A stretch of 64,000 nucleotides of DNA from Poriferisodalis sp965203655. Lineage in GTDB: Bacteria > Actinomycetota > Acidimicrobiia > Acidimicrobiales > Poriferisodalaceae. The position numbers were made by a program, and so were the translations under genes. The notes beneath the pieces are model-generated. The model was not told the origin of the DNA, did not search any database, and worked only from the letters and a program-made list of their open reading frames with translations. This document shows positions 1-8,220 of the stretch, one piece after another. Positions within the stretch are counted from its first letter, which is position 1. The number at the start of each line of letters is the position of its first letter. The stretch is from the NCBI RefSeq assembly GCF_965203655.1, contig NZ_CBDBDD010000009.1:620001-684000 (forward strand), in the 5' to 3' direction.

Positions 1-2
1 CT

Positions 3-104
3 GAGGCCTTGCTGGCGAATCCGGCGCTGCGCACGTCGTATCTGGGCGGCGGCCAGGGCGACAGCGGCAACGAGGCAGGCGAGGGATCCGCAGGGGAGTC
101 CTAG
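3..104 (+). CDS. C-terminal end of a branched-chain amino-acid ABC transporter ATPase (LivF-like), partial
   Basis: Only the last 33 codons are in the window. The readable tail contains LLANPALRTSYLGGG, which resembles the conserved end of LivF/LivG-type ATPases (NP-x-V-x-x-AYLG), followed by a short Gly/Glu-rich extension and two consecutive in-frame TAG stops (102-107). Such ATPases power high-affinity uptake of branched-chain amino acids or other amides at the membrane. The call rests on one short motif, so the transporter class is likely but the substrate is unknown. Confidence 0.6.
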   Translation, partial: EALLANPALRTSYLGGGQGDSGNEAGEGSAGES

Positions 105-132
105 TAGCAGCGAGCCTGCTAGGACTGGCTGC

Positions 133-1005
133 GTGAGCGAGGCCTCAGGCGGGCAGGTGCCTGACGACGCCGTGACCGGGGTCCTGCACCCCGGCGACAT
201 GGGCGTGACCGTGGCTGCGGCCTGTGCGGGCACGGTGCTGTGGGCCAGCGAAGGTCGATCGACCGCGACCTGCGAGCGTGCTGCCAGCGCCGGCCTCACC
301 GATGCGGGCGACTTGGCATCGTTGGCGGCCGCGGCTGACATGGTGATCTCGATCTGCCCGCCCCACGGTGCCGAAGCACTGGCCGCCACCCTGGCCGATG
401 CCGGCTTTGCGGGCTGTTACGTCGACGCCAACGCTGTCTCGCCGGCTACTGCCCGGCGCATCGCAGCCCGCTTTGAGCACTTCGTTGACGGCAGCGTGAT
501 CGGTCCGCCGGCGCGAGAACCCGGAACCACGCGGCTCTACCTCGCAGGCCCCGACGCCGCTCGTGTCGCAGCGAGGTTCGCCGGGTCGCTGCTGGACGCC
601 CGCGTGCTCGACGGTGGCGACATCGGCGCTGCCTCGGCGCTGAAGATGGCCTACGCGTCATGGACCAAGGGCACCAACGCGCTGCTGGTGGCGGTGGCGG
701 CCTTGGCCGCTGCCGAGGGCGTGTCGGACGAGCTGACCGCCGAGTGGGGTCTGTCCCAATCAGGCCTGTCGCAGCGATTGACGTACACCGCGATCCGATC
801 CGCACCCAAGGCGTGGCGCTGGGTGGGCGAAATGGACGAGATCGCCGACACGTTCGCCGCGGCTGGCCTGCCCGACGGCTTCCACCGCGCCGCCAGCGAG
901 GTATTCGCCCGCCTCGGCGAATTCAAGAACGCCCGCAGCGCCTCCGTCGAGCAGATGCTCGAAGCGCTGCTGAACCCCGCAGCACCAGCCGACGACGCCG
1001 GCTGA
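133..1005 (+). CDS. NAD(P)-dependent dehydrogenase of the 6-phosphogluconate dehydrogenase-like family with DUF1932 domain
   Basis: 290 aa from a GTG start. Residues 15-150 form a Rossmann-type NAD(P)-binding half. The usual glycine motif is degenerate (HPGDMG), and SICPPHGAEAL follows the third strand, as in beta-hydroxyacid dehydrogenases. The second half, from about residue 165 (GAASALKMAYASWTKG, with the lysine expected at the active-site helix), is the alpha-helical DUF1932-type domain. Known members are oxidoreductases of mostly unknown substrate. It follows the LivF-like tail by 28 bases on the same strand and may share its transcript. Confidence 0.8.
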   Translation: MSEASGGQVPDDAVTGVLHPGDMGVTVAAACAGTVLWASEGRSTATCERAASAGLTDAGDLASLAAAADMVISICPPHGAEALAATLADAGFAGCYVDANAVSPATARRIAARFEHFVDGSVIGPPAREPGTTRLYLAGPDAARVAARFAGSLLDARVLDGGDIGAASALKMAYASWTKGTNALLVAVAALAAAEGVSDELTAEWGLSQSGLSQRLTYTAIRSAPKAWRWVGEMDEIADTFAAAGLPDGFHRAASEVFARLGEFKNARSASVEQMLEALLNPAAPADDAG

Positions 1006-1083
1006 CGCTGAACGGCTTGACCACTCGGCTGTTCGGCTCTGTAGAGGCAGCATCGCGTCGGCGAAAGCCGAACGGTGCAGCCT

Positions 1084-1980
1084 CTAGTTCTGCAACGGCA
1101 GGACGGCGCTGGCGACGCCTTCGAGCTCCGCGAACCAGTCGTCAGGCTCGCCCACCAGCACGGGCACGAACTTCGACGCGCCCACCTCGATGAAGCGCTG
1201 GATCTGGTCGCGCAAGCCGTCCCAGCCGGTCGGGATGATGTCGCCCGGGTCGGCATCAGGCGCCCGCCGCTCGAGGATGGCCTTGTAGCCAGGGCTGATC
1301 TCGCCGTGCGTGTAGGGGATGAGCACGCCGAAGTGCTCGGGATCCATCCAGCGTTCGTGCTCGTCGGCGGCCTCGTTCACGATCTTCCAGCCCGCCGCAG
1401 CGATGTCGGGCGTGCAGAACGACGGCAGCCATCCGTCGCCGAAGCGTCCGCAGCGGCGCAGCTCCACCTCGGCTGCCCCGCCCAGCCAGATGTCCATCGG
1501 CTTCTGCGCCGGCTTCGGCAGCAGCGACACTTCGTCGTAGTGGTACCAGTCGCCATGATGGGTGACGGGCTCGTCTTCCCAGAAGCGCTTCAGCAGCGGC
1601 AGGGCCTCGTTGAACATCTTGGCCCGCTGGCGGCGCTCGACACCGAAGGCTGCCTGCTCGTGCACATCGGCCACGCCCAGACCGAACGCGGGCAGCAGCC
1701 GGCCGTCGGACAGCCGATCGAGGCTGGCCAGCTCCTTGGCCAGCACCGCGAGGTTGCGCCCGGGCAGCACCAGCACCGACATGCCGAACTTCATGCGCTT
1801 GGTGCGGCCCGCTGCGTACGCGAGTCCCACGATCGGATCCGGGCATTCGCCGCCGAGCCGTTCGCTCAGCCACAGCGAGTCGAAGCCGTTGTCTTCCAGC
1901 GCATCCACGAACGGGTCGAAGGTGGCGTGGTCGTTGGTGAAGCTGCGCGTGCCCAGCCCGAAGCCGATCCGGATCTTCAT
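1084..1980 (-). CDS. LLM-class F420-dependent oxidoreductase
   Basis: 298 aa. It begins MKIRIGFGLG, the typical first strand of a luciferase-like TIM barrel, and contains DSLWLSERL, GMSVLVLPGRNL and a C-terminal DQIQRFIEVGASKFV segment, all usual in actinobacterial LLM flavin/F420 oxidoreductases. It probably uses reduced deazaflavin F420 to reduce an unidentified substrate in the cytoplasm. The ATG at 1980 was chosen because homologous proteins begin there and a TAGCGT hexamer lies seven bases upstream; a longer upstream reading is overlap with the next gene. Divergent from the SDR gene at 2105. Substrate cannot be inferred. Confidence 0.88.
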   Translation of the reverse strand: MKIRIGFGLGTRSFTNDHATFDPFVDALEDNGFDSLWLSERLGGECPDPIVGLAYAAGRTKRMKFGMSVLVLPGRNLAVLAKELASLDRLSDGRLLPAFGLGVADVHEQAAFGVERRQRAKMFNEALPLLKRFWEDEPVTHHGDWYHYDEVSLLPKPAQKPMDIWLGGAAEVELRRCGRFGDGWLPSFCTPDIAAAGWKIVNEAADEHERWMDPEHFGVLIPYTHGEISPGYKAILERRAPDADPGDIIPTGWDGLRDQIQRFIEVGASKFVPVLVGEPDDWFAELEGVASAVLPLQN

Positions 1981-1987
1981 GGCCCAC

Positions 1988-1993
1988 ACGCTA
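1988..1993 (-). promoter_or_regulatory. -10 element, leaderless F420 oxidoreductase gene
   Basis: TAGCGT on the minus strand ends seven bases before the ATG at 1980; no Shine-Dalgarno sequence is present. Confidence 0.5.
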
Positions 1994-2104
1994 GGGCACT
2001 GCTGCCGCCTCGACCCGGGCCTCCAGCGTGGCGCCGATCCGATGGCGAGTGCAGACATCTCGTACCCTCGGACGTCGCGTGCACTTGGTGACGAAGGAGC
2101 GTCG

Positions 2105-2899
2105 ATGAACGAGCCAGCAGCGAATGGGCAGATCGACCTGACTTCGCCGTTCCGGCTCGACGGGCAGGTCTGCTTGGTGACCGGTGCATCGAGCGGATTC
2201 GGGGTCCGCTTTGCCCGAGTGTTCGCAGCCGCGGGCGCCAAGGTGGCGGTGGCTGCCCGGCGAGCCGATCGGCTGGAGGCGCTGGCTGCCGAGCTGCCCG
2301 ACGCGCTTGCCGTGCCGTGCGATGTCGGCGATGACGACGCCTGCCGCGACCTCGTAGCACAGGTACTGGACCGCTACGGCAAGATCGACGTGCTGGTCAA
2401 CAACGCCGGGGTGAGCGACGCCATCAACCCCGGTGAGCAGGCCGACATCGACAGCTTCCGGCACGTCGTCGACATCAACCTCAACGCATGCTTCCTGCTG
2501 GCGGGGCTCGCTGCCGCCGACATCATCGGCCGTGAGGCGCGTGGCAGCATCATCAATGTGGCCTCGGTGCACGGTCATGTGGCATCCGCTCCGAACCTGC
2601 AGCCTGCCTACGCGGCGTCGAAGGCGGGCCTGGTGAACCTGACCCGCGACCTGGCCGTGCAGTGGGCGACGCGGGGCGTACGGGTCAACGCGCTGTGCCC
2701 CGGTTATTTCGAGACGGAGCTGACGGCGCCGATGTTCGACGACGATCGCTCGATGGCATGGATCAGCAGGAATGCTCCGATGCGGCGTCCTGGCTCGGAG
2801 CACGAGCTGGACGGGGCGCTGCTGTTCCTGGCCAGCGACGCCAGCAGCTATGTGACCGGCAGCTCGCTGATGGTGGACGGGGGCTGGACCGCCCGATGA
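2105..2899 (+). CDS. Short-chain dehydrogenase/reductase (SDR)
   Basis: 264 aa classical SDR. Visible motifs are TGASSGFG (residues 26-33, cofactor binding), NNAG near 100, a serine in NVASVHGH, and YAASK (catalytic Tyr and Lys) near 170; the C-terminus ends YVTGSSLMVDGGW, common in FabG-like enzymes. It would catalyse NAD(P)-dependent interconversion of an alcohol and a ketone on an unknown substrate. The ATG at 2105 follows a good GAAGGAG site (about 2091-2097), so this gene is leadered, unlike many neighbours. Confidence 0.9.
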   Translation: MNEPAANGQIDLTSPFRLDGQVCLVTGASSGFGVRFARVFAAAGAKVAVAARRADRLEALAAELPDALAVPCDVGDDDACRDLVAQVLDRYGKIDVLVNNAGVSDAINPGEQADIDSFRHVVDINLNACFLLAGLAAADIIGREARGSIINVASVHGHVASAPNLQPAYAASKAGLVNLTRDLAVQWATRGVRVNALCPGYFETELTAPMFDDDRSMAWISRNAPMRRPGSEHELDGALLFLASDASSYVTGSSLMVDGGWTAR

Positions 2900-2945
2900 G
2901 CGCGACCCGCCGCCTCGGTACGCGTCCGCAGTGCGGAGGTGCTTG

Positions 2946-3533
2946 GTGAGCCGGCGGGATGCATCGAGGCTGCGAGTGGGCGCAGCCGCACTGGCGGCGG
3001 CCTTCGGCGGCGGGGTCTGGTGGGCGTCGGGCCGTCGGCGGCGGGCGTGGCGCACCGATGCCCTCACGGGAGTCCCGACCCGCGACGGGGCACTGGCCCA
3101 CTTGCGCGCCGAGCTGGTGCGCTCTTCGAGGTCTGGACGGGTGGTCGGCGTGGCGTTCTGCGACATCGATGCCTTCAAGCAGGTGAACGACCACCACGGC
3201 CATCTCGCCGGCGATCTGGTGCTGGTCACGGTGGCGCAGTGCCTGCAAGGCGCGGTGCGGCCGTCCGATGTGGTGGCTCGTGTCGGCGGTGACGAGTTCG
3301 TGGTGGTGTGCGGCGGGCTGCGCAGCGCCGACGACATGGAGGTCATCGTCGCCCGCCTGCATGCGGCACTGGGCGGAACGTCGATGGCGAGCGGCACTGC
3401 CGATCCGCTTGCCGAGATGGGTGTCACGGTGAGCGTCGGCAGCGCCACCGGTCGTGGCGGCGAGGTATCTCCCGGCGCCCTGCTGCACGCAGCCGACCGG
3501 TCGATGTACCGCCAGAAGGGCCAGCTGCCCTAG
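2946..3533 (+). CDS. Membrane-anchored diguanylate cyclase (GGDEF domain)
   Basis: 195 aa. An N-terminal hydrophobic segment (residues 10-28) is followed by a basic stretch and one GGDEF domain. The catalytic GGDEF motif is intact at residues 114-118, and an RPSD motif five residues upstream (105-108) matches the RxxD product-inhibition site. It should therefore make cyclic di-GMP from two GTP and be feedback-inhibited. GTG 2946 is preferred over the GTG at 2931 because GGAGG lies six bases before it. There is no sensor domain apart from the membrane anchor, so the input signal is unknown. Confidence 0.88.
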   Translation: MSRRDASRLRVGAAALAAAFGGGVWWASGRRRRAWRTDALTGVPTRDGALAHLRAELVRSSRSGRVVGVAFCDIDAFKQVNDHHGHLAGDLVLVTVAQCLQGAVRPSDVVARVGGDEFVVVCGGLRSADDMEVIVARLHAALGGTSMASGTADPLAEMGVTVSVGSATGRGGEVSPGALLHAADRSMYRQKGQLP

Positions 3534-3566
3534 CGCCTCTCAATCGAGCCGGCTAGGAGCAGCGGG

Positions 3567-4094
3567 CTAGCCCAGCGCGGGGGTGCCTTCGAAGTTGCCT
3601 GGGTCGCCCTCGGTGGGCAGCACCGGGCGCATTCGCCAGTCCATGACTTCTTCCACGCCGGTGATCACGTCGTACCACTCGTCGGCATCCCAGCCTTGGG
3701 CCGAGCCGAGCACGCTCGCATCCTGGGCGAGGTGCACGAGGGCGGGAAGCTGTTCGAGCTCCAGGGCACGGACGAACTCCCGATCGGGGTCCAGCAGCAC
3801 CAAGTGCTCGTCAGCGAAACGGCCCAAGAAGCTGCGAGCGCCGTCGGCATCGGTGCAAACCACGAACGCGCAGCGGATGTCGGCCTCCTCGTAGTGGAAC
3901 AGCACGCGCGACGCCGTGGGCAGGATCCAGCCGCTCTGGCGGGTGTACGGGTCGATGATCACCACGAGTAGGTTGAAGACCACGAGCCATTCGGCCAGCG
4001 TGTGACCGTGGCCGGTGACGGTCTCGAGCTTGATGTCGGCGGAAGGCGCAGCAAGCACGGCAGGCAAACTAGCGCTCCGCGACGGCGTGACCAC
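3567..4094 (-). CDS. Conserved hypothetical protein with a thioredoxin-like fold and no CxxC
   Basis: 175 aa, GTG start. I do not recognise a named family. The alternation of a hydrophobic strand (VVFNLLVVIIDPY), a helix, a second strand (IRCAFVVCTD), FLGRF, LLDPDREF and then LPALVHL (shaped like the cis-proline strand of thioredoxins) suggests a thioredoxin or AhpC/TSA-like fold. The redox cysteines are absent; both cysteines (in IRCAFVVCTD) sit in a strand. It lies 34 bases downstream of the eIF-2B-like gene on the same strand, so the two are probably co-transcribed. Function unknown. Confidence 0.65.
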   Translation of the reverse strand: MVTPSRSASLPAVLAAPSADIKLETVTGHGHTLAEWLVVFNLLVVIIDPYTRQSGWILPTASRVLFHYEEADIRCAFVVCTDADGARSFLGRFADEHLVLLDPDREFVRALELEQLPALVHLAQDASVLGSAQGWDADEWYDVITGVEEVMDWRMRPVLPTEGDPGNFEGTPALG

Positions 4095-4128
4095 GGCTTA
4101 GGAGGCTCGATGTGCCCGAGCGCGTGTG

Positions 4129-4920
4129 TCAGATCGGGGGGCGCAGCAGTTCGGCGGCGAGGGGGCAGTCCGCCCGCTGCCAGCCGGCGGCCGGCTCGAT
4201 GCCGCCCGGGCCGACGACCTGGCTGAACAGGCCGAGCGGCACGACCTCCTCGTCGCAGTCCCACGGCTCGTCGGCAACCGAGGCGGCAGCGGCGTCGAAG
4301 AACTGCTGGGGCAGCGCCCGTCCCCATCCGACGACGCACCAGACCTCGGTGCTCGAGGTGTACCCGACTGCCGCGGCGGCATGGGAGCCGCCTGCTGCGA
4401 TCACGGCATCAGGCCCCGCGGCGGCAGCTTCCACCAGGATCACATCGGCGTTCGAGCATGCCGCGGCCAAGCCCGCGAGGGGCACGTCAGTCACCTCGCA
4501 GCCGTTGCCCGCCAGCCTCCGGGCCAGGCCCGCCCCCTCGCCGAAGGCATCGATGATGCGCACGTCGATGTCGGAGCGGCGTCCGAGGCCGTCGGCTGCT
4601 ATGTCGGGCCAGCCCAGCAGGCACACCGCGGCACCGTCGGGCAGTGCATCTGCGGCGTGATCCGCGGTGGCCTCAGCGCGCATCTCGGATGCGAACTCCT
4701 GCGCCGCCCGGTAGGGCTGCGCCGAGGTGCACACCCGGGCCGCCATCGACCACAGCGCGCCGGCGATCGGGTACTTGTCGAGGATCCGGCGGCACACCGT
4801 GACCAGCTCCAGCGGGTCCGACGCGAGCGCGCCCAGCGCCGATGCGGCCTCGCGTACCAGCACGTCCTGGGACAGGTCGCCCGCACGCGCCACATAGCGC
4901 AGGTGTTCCATCGGGTGCAC
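4129..4920 (-). CDS. eIF-2B-like / NagB-RpiA-fold conserved actinobacterial protein
   Basis: 263 aa. The start MHPMEHLRYVARAGDLSQDVLVREAA and the C-terminal order (DIDVRIIDA, a tract of the VTDVPLAGLAAACSNADVILV type, AVIAAGGSHAAAAV, then a short V-x-x-G-W-G) resemble the eIF-2B alpha/ribose-1,5-bisphosphate isomerase superfamily, where a helical N-domain precedes a Rossmann-like sugar-phosphate-binding domain. Actinobacterial members are usually uncharacterised. The GTG at 4920 has a TAGCTT hexamer six bases upstream. Superfamily assignment is moderately sure; no substrate is claimed. Confidence 0.7.
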   Translation of the reverse strand: MHPMEHLRYVARAGDLSQDVLVREAASALGALASDPLELVTVCRRILDKYPIAGALWSMAARVCTSAQPYRAAQEFASEMRAEATADHAADALPDGAAVCLLGWPDIAADGLGRRSDIDVRIIDAFGEGAGLARRLAGNGCEVTDVPLAGLAAACSNADVILVEAAAAGPDAVIAAGGSHAAAAVGYTSSTEVWCVVGWGRALPQQFFDAAAASVADEPWDCDEEVVPLGLFSQVVGPGGIEPAAGWQRADCPLAAELLRPPI

Positions 4921-4926
4921 GCGCCG

Positions 4927-4932
4927 AAGCTA
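4927..4932 (-). promoter_or_regulatory. -10 element, leaderless eIF-2B-like gene
   Basis: TAGCTT on the minus strand, six bases before the GTG at 4920. Confidence 0.5.
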
Positions 4933-4988
4933 TCCCGTGCGGGTGAACTGATTCGCTGCGGGCGCGAGAGGGCGCTCCGCGGCGCTGC

Positions 4989-6587
4989 TCAGGCGCTCTG
5001 TGTCTGCAGCCGGCGCGCGATCACCTTGAGGCACAGCGTCTCATCGGCGCCCTCGAAGATCGACAGCACCCGGGCATCCACGAACAGCCGGCTCACCGTG
5101 TATTCCTCGGCGAAGCCGAAGCCGCCGTGAAGCTGCTGCGCCTCGCGGGTCACCCACTCGGCCGCCTTGCAGACATATGCCTTGATCATCGACGCCTCGA
5201 GCGCGCCGCCGCCTCGAGCCATCATGCGGGCCACCTCGTAGCTGTACTGGCGGGCGGCGGCGATGATCGCCGCCATGCGGCCCAGCTTCGCCTGCGTCAG
5301 CTGGTACTCGGCGATCGGCTGGCCGAACACCTTGCGCTCGTCGGCATAGGTGCGGGCCTCGTCGTAGGCCGCCTGCATCACGCCCACCGCCCGGGCCGCC
5401 GTCTGCAGCCGCCCGTTCTCGAATCCGGCCATCTGCAGGTAGAAGCCCTGCCCGATCCCGTCGCCGCCGCCGATGAGGTTCTCTGCGGGCACGAACCAGT
5501 CGTCGAATGCGATCTCGAAGCTGTGCATGCCCCGGTAGCCCAGTGTGGCGATGGCCCGCCCCTCGATAGTTCCGCCCCGCTCGTCGGTGAACTGGAAGTC
5601 GTGGCCCTCCGACTGCGGCTTCGGCACGATGAACAGACTGAGGCCCCTGTGGGCTTTGCGCCGGTCGGGATCGGTGCGGGCCAGCAGCATCAGCACGTCG
5701 GCCCGGCCAGCGAAGGTGCACCACGTCTTGGTGCCTGAAATCAGCCAGCCGCCCTCGGTGGGCGAAGCCGACACCACCAGGTTGGCCACGTCGCTGCCGT
5801 AGTCGGGCTCGGTGACGGCGACCGCCACCATGGTCTCGCCGGTGGCGATCTGAGGGAACCAGTGCTTCTTCTGCTCCTCGGTGCCGCCCCGCTCCAGCGC
5901 CCGGGTGAGGATCTCGGGCCGGGTGATGAGCGAGCCGCCCGCACCCAGCGACGCCCGCGACAGCTCCTCAGTGGCGATGACCATGCCTAGGTAGTCGCTC
6001 TCGGAACCGGAGGCGAACCCGCCGTATTCCTCGGGCACCGACAGGCCGAAGCAGCCCAGCTCAGCGAGCCCGCCGATGATGTCTTCGGGGATGTCGGTGT
6101 CGCCCCGGTGGATGTGCTCGGCGGCGGGGGCGATCTTGTCCTCGCCGAAGCGGCGGAAGGTCTCCGCCACGAGCTCGAAGTCGTCGTCGAGGTGGCTGGG
6201 TGCGTCGAGGCCGGCCAGCGTGGCCACGTAGGCCGGGTCGCGGTAGGCGGCTACGAAGTCGCGAGCGCCGTCGAGGGCGCCGGGCGCGAGACCCCACTGG
6301 GCTTCGCGGGCGAACAGCCGGGCGTGGAACTCGCCAAGAGCGTCGGCGATGAACCCGCAGGCGAGACGGGCTTCAGCGACGCCCAGCGCACCCCAGCCGA
6401 CGAGCGAGTCGCAGATGCGCAGCGCCGAGGCGGTGTGCGCCAGGTCGTACAGGAAGCACTGGTGGTCGTCGCCCATGCCGACCGCATGGCTGCACGCACG
6501 GCTCAATGCGGCGTTGCCCACAGCCAGCGCATCGGCCGCCGCGTGCATATCCGGCTCGGTCACAGCAAGGCCAGCATCGGCAGTCAT
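4989..6587 (-). CDS. mcd: (2S)-methylsuccinyl-CoA dehydrogenase-like acyl-CoA dehydrogenase (ethylmalonyl-CoA pathway)
   Basis: 532 aa, about 140 residues longer than ordinary acyl-CoA dehydrogenases. The extra N-terminal helical domain (residues 1-140) is the hallmark of methylsuccinyl-CoA dehydrogenase, which oxidises (2S)-methylsuccinyl-CoA to mesaconyl-CoA using FAD. The core shows FGEDKIAPAAEH, ELGCFGLSVPEEYGG, VAVTEPDYGSDVANL (FAD contact) and EAQQLHGGFGFAEEYTVSRL, ending with IFEGADETLCLKVIARRL. It is divergent from a mesaconyl-CoA hydratase-like gene, the next pathway step, which strengthens the call. A generic acyl-CoA dehydrogenase remains possible because substrate specificity cannot be read directly. 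Confidence 0.8.
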   Translation of the reverse strand: MTADAGLAVTEPDMHAAADALAVGNAALSRACSHAVGMGDDHQCFLYDLAHTASALRICDSLVGWGALGVAEARLACGFIADALGEFHARLFAREAQWGLAPGALDGARDFVAAYRDPAYVATLAGLDAPSHLDDDFELVAETFRRFGEDKIAPAAEHIHRGDTDIPEDIIGGLAELGCFGLSVPEEYGGFASGSESDYLGMVIATEELSRASLGAGGSLITRPEILTRALERGGTEEQKKHWFPQIATGETMVAVAVTEPDYGSDVANLVVSASPTEGGWLISGTKTWCTFAGRADVLMLLARTDPDRRKAHRGLSLFIVPKPQSEGHDFQFTDERGGTIEGRAIATLGYRGMHSFEIAFDDWFVPAENLIGGGDGIGQGFYLQMAGFENGRLQTAARAVGVMQAAYDEARTYADERKVFGQPIAEYQLTQAKLGRMAAIIAAARQYSYEVARMMARGGGALEASMIKAYVCKAAEWVTREAQQLHGGFGFAEEYTVSRLFVDARVLSIFEGADETLCLKVIARRLQTQSA

Positions 6588-6747
6588 GTCGTCCCCGTCG
6601 TCGTCACAGCCGCACAGGCTAAAGCCCGCTCCTGCGCGCGGCCCGGGCAGTGACGGGGCTGGGTCCGGTCAGCGAGGACGCTTCGCCGTACGATGGCCCG
6701 ACCCCTGCACCAACACCACTGCTCGTGACCACCGCACGGAGGTTCCT

Positions 6748-7269
6748 GTGACCGTCCATGACCGCCCGTTCGGGCGCTACTTCGAGGACTTCGAGATCGG
6801 CGACGTGTACCGGCACTGGCCGGGCAAGACCATCACTGAGGCCGACGATCACCTCTTCTGCATGATCACGATGAACCATCACCCGCTGCACACCAACGAG
6901 TGGTTCGCTCAGCACGAGACCGTGCACGGCAAGAACGTGGTGGTGGGCAATCTCGTGTACTCGCTGGTGCTGGGCATGAGCGTGCCCGACGTGAGCGGCG
7001 CGGCCATTGCAAACCTCGAGGTTGAGACGCTGACCCACTCCCGTCCGACGTTCCACGGCGACACGATCTACGCCGTCACCAAGGTGCTCGACAAGCGTGA
7101 GTCTGGCTCGCGGCCCGACCGGGGCGTGGTGACCGTGGAGACCCGGGCGTTCAACCAGCGCTCCGAAGAGGTGTGCTACTTCCGCCGCAAGGTCATGATC
7201 TGGAAGCGGGAAGCTGGGCCCGAGCGCCGCTTCCCCTACAGCGATGAGGCAGCCTTCGGCGAGGGCTGA
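6748..7269 (+). CDS. Mesaconyl-CoA hydratase-like MaoC-family protein (ethylmalonyl-CoA pathway)
   Basis: 173 aa single hot-dog domain. The sequence runs FGRYFEDFEIGDVYRHWPGK, then DDHLFCMITMNHHPLH, then KNVVVGNLVYSLVLGMSVPD. These blocks match, from memory, the short MaoC proteins in Streptomyces ethylmalonyl-CoA clusters that hydrate mesaconyl-CoA to beta-methylmalyl-CoA; the proteobacterial enzyme is about twice as long. GTG 6748 is fixed by GGAGG at 6738-6742. Divergent from the mcd-like gene, with a 160-base shared upstream region containing TACGAT (6689-6694), a plausible -10 for this gene. Confidence 0.78.
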   Translation: MTVHDRPFGRYFEDFEIGDVYRHWPGKTITEADDHLFCMITMNHHPLHTNEWFAQHETVHGKNVVVGNLVYSLVLGMSVPDVSGAAIANLEVETLTHSRPTFHGDTIYAVTKVLDKRESGSRPDRGVVTVETRAFNQRSEEVCYFRRKVMIWKREAGPERRFPYSDEAAFGEG

Positions 7270-8173
7270 TCGCTTGCCCCACACTGAGTCGGATGCGCGT
7301 GGCTTGCGCCACGCCGAACTAATCGGGTGGTGGCAGGCCGAGCGGCGAGATCTGCCGTGGCGGCGCACCCGTGACCCGTGGCTTGTGCTGGTCTCGGAGG
7401 TCATGCTGCAGCAGACCCAGGTGGAGCGGGCGCTGCCGTACTTCGAGGCGTTTGCCGAACGCTGGCCGACGCCGGCGCAGTGCGCGGCAGCGGAGTTGGC
7501 CGATGTGCTGGCTGCCTGGCAGGGACTGGGTTATCCCCGGCGCGCTCGCAATCTCTGGCGGACGGCGACCTTCATCACCGAGCGGCATGGGGGCGGAGTG
7601 CCTGCCGATCTCGACGACCTGCTGGCGCTGCCCGGCGTGGGGCCGTATACGGCACGTGCAGTGCAGGCCTTCGCCTTCGGCATCGACACCGGCGTAGTGG
7701 ATACCAACGTGGGCCGCATCCTGGCCCGCTGGATGGGTCGCCGGCTGAGCCCTAGGGAGGCCCAGCGCACAGCCGATGAACTGGTGCCTGCGGGGGAGAG
7801 CTGGGCATGGAACCAGGCCATGATGGACCTCGGTGCCCAGGTTTGCACCAAGCGCGATCCGAGCTGCGGCCGATGCCCTGCTCAGCCGTGGTGCGCGTGG
7901 GGGAACATGGTCTTGGGCTCGGAGCCCTCGGGCCAGCTGGATCCGGCCGACGGCAGCGCCGGGGTCAGCACGCGTCAGGCCCCATTCGAAGGAAGCGACC
8001 GCCAGGCTCGGGGCCGTCTGCTGGCCGCGCTGTCAGATGGCCCGCTTCCGACGGAACGGGCTGCTGCCGAGATGGGGCTCGAACACGACGAAGCACGCGC
8101 TCGACGGCTCGTCGCCGAGTTGATTGGCGAGGATTTGGTCAGCGCCGCGGGCAGCCAGCTTCGCTTGGGCTAA
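7244..8173 (+). CDS. mutY: A/G-specific adenine DNA glycosylase MutY
   Basis: 309 aa. It removes adenine mispaired with 8-oxoguanine. The catalytic glutamate is in EVMLQQTQV (E52), the helix-hairpin-helix is LPGVGPYTA (129-137), and the conserved aspartate is in VDTNVGR (D153). The iron-sulfur loop is complete: C201-x6-C208-x2-C211-x5-C217. The NUDIX-like C-terminal domain of the Escherichia coli enzyme is not evident; instead there is a short helical tail. The ATG at 7244 overlaps the preceding gene by 26 bases. A TTG at 7274 behind GAGGG (7261-7265) is an equally possible start that would remove ten residues. Confidence 0.93.
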   Translation: MRQPSARADRLPHTESDARGLRHAELIGWWQAERRDLPWRRTRDPWLVLVSEVMLQQTQVERALPYFEAFAERWPTPAQCAAAELADVLAAWQGLGYPRRARNLWRTATFITERHGGGVPADLDDLLALPGVGPYTARAVQAFAFGIDTGVVDTNVGRILARWMGRRLSPREAQRTADELVPAGESWAWNQAMMDLGAQVCTKRDPSCGRCPAQPWCAWGNMVLGSEPSGQLDPADGSAGVSTRQAPFEGSDRQARGRLLAALSDGPLPTERAAAEMGLEHDEARARRLVAELIGEDLVSAAGSQLRLG

Positions 8174-8195
8174 GCAGCCACGCTGTGCTTGTTTG

Positions 8196-8220
8196 GCTCG
8201 TAGCTCAAGCAGCTACGAGC
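8196..8220. terminator. Perfect 10-bp hairpin between convergent mutY and the UGSC selenoprotein gene
   Basis: Arms GCTCGTAGCT (8196-8205) and AGCTACGAGC (8211-8220) are exactly complementary around a five-base loop. It sits at the junction of two convergent genes and overlaps the stop codon of the minus-strand gene. No T-tract follows on either side, so it may terminate inefficiently or protect the 3' end. Confidence 0.5.
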
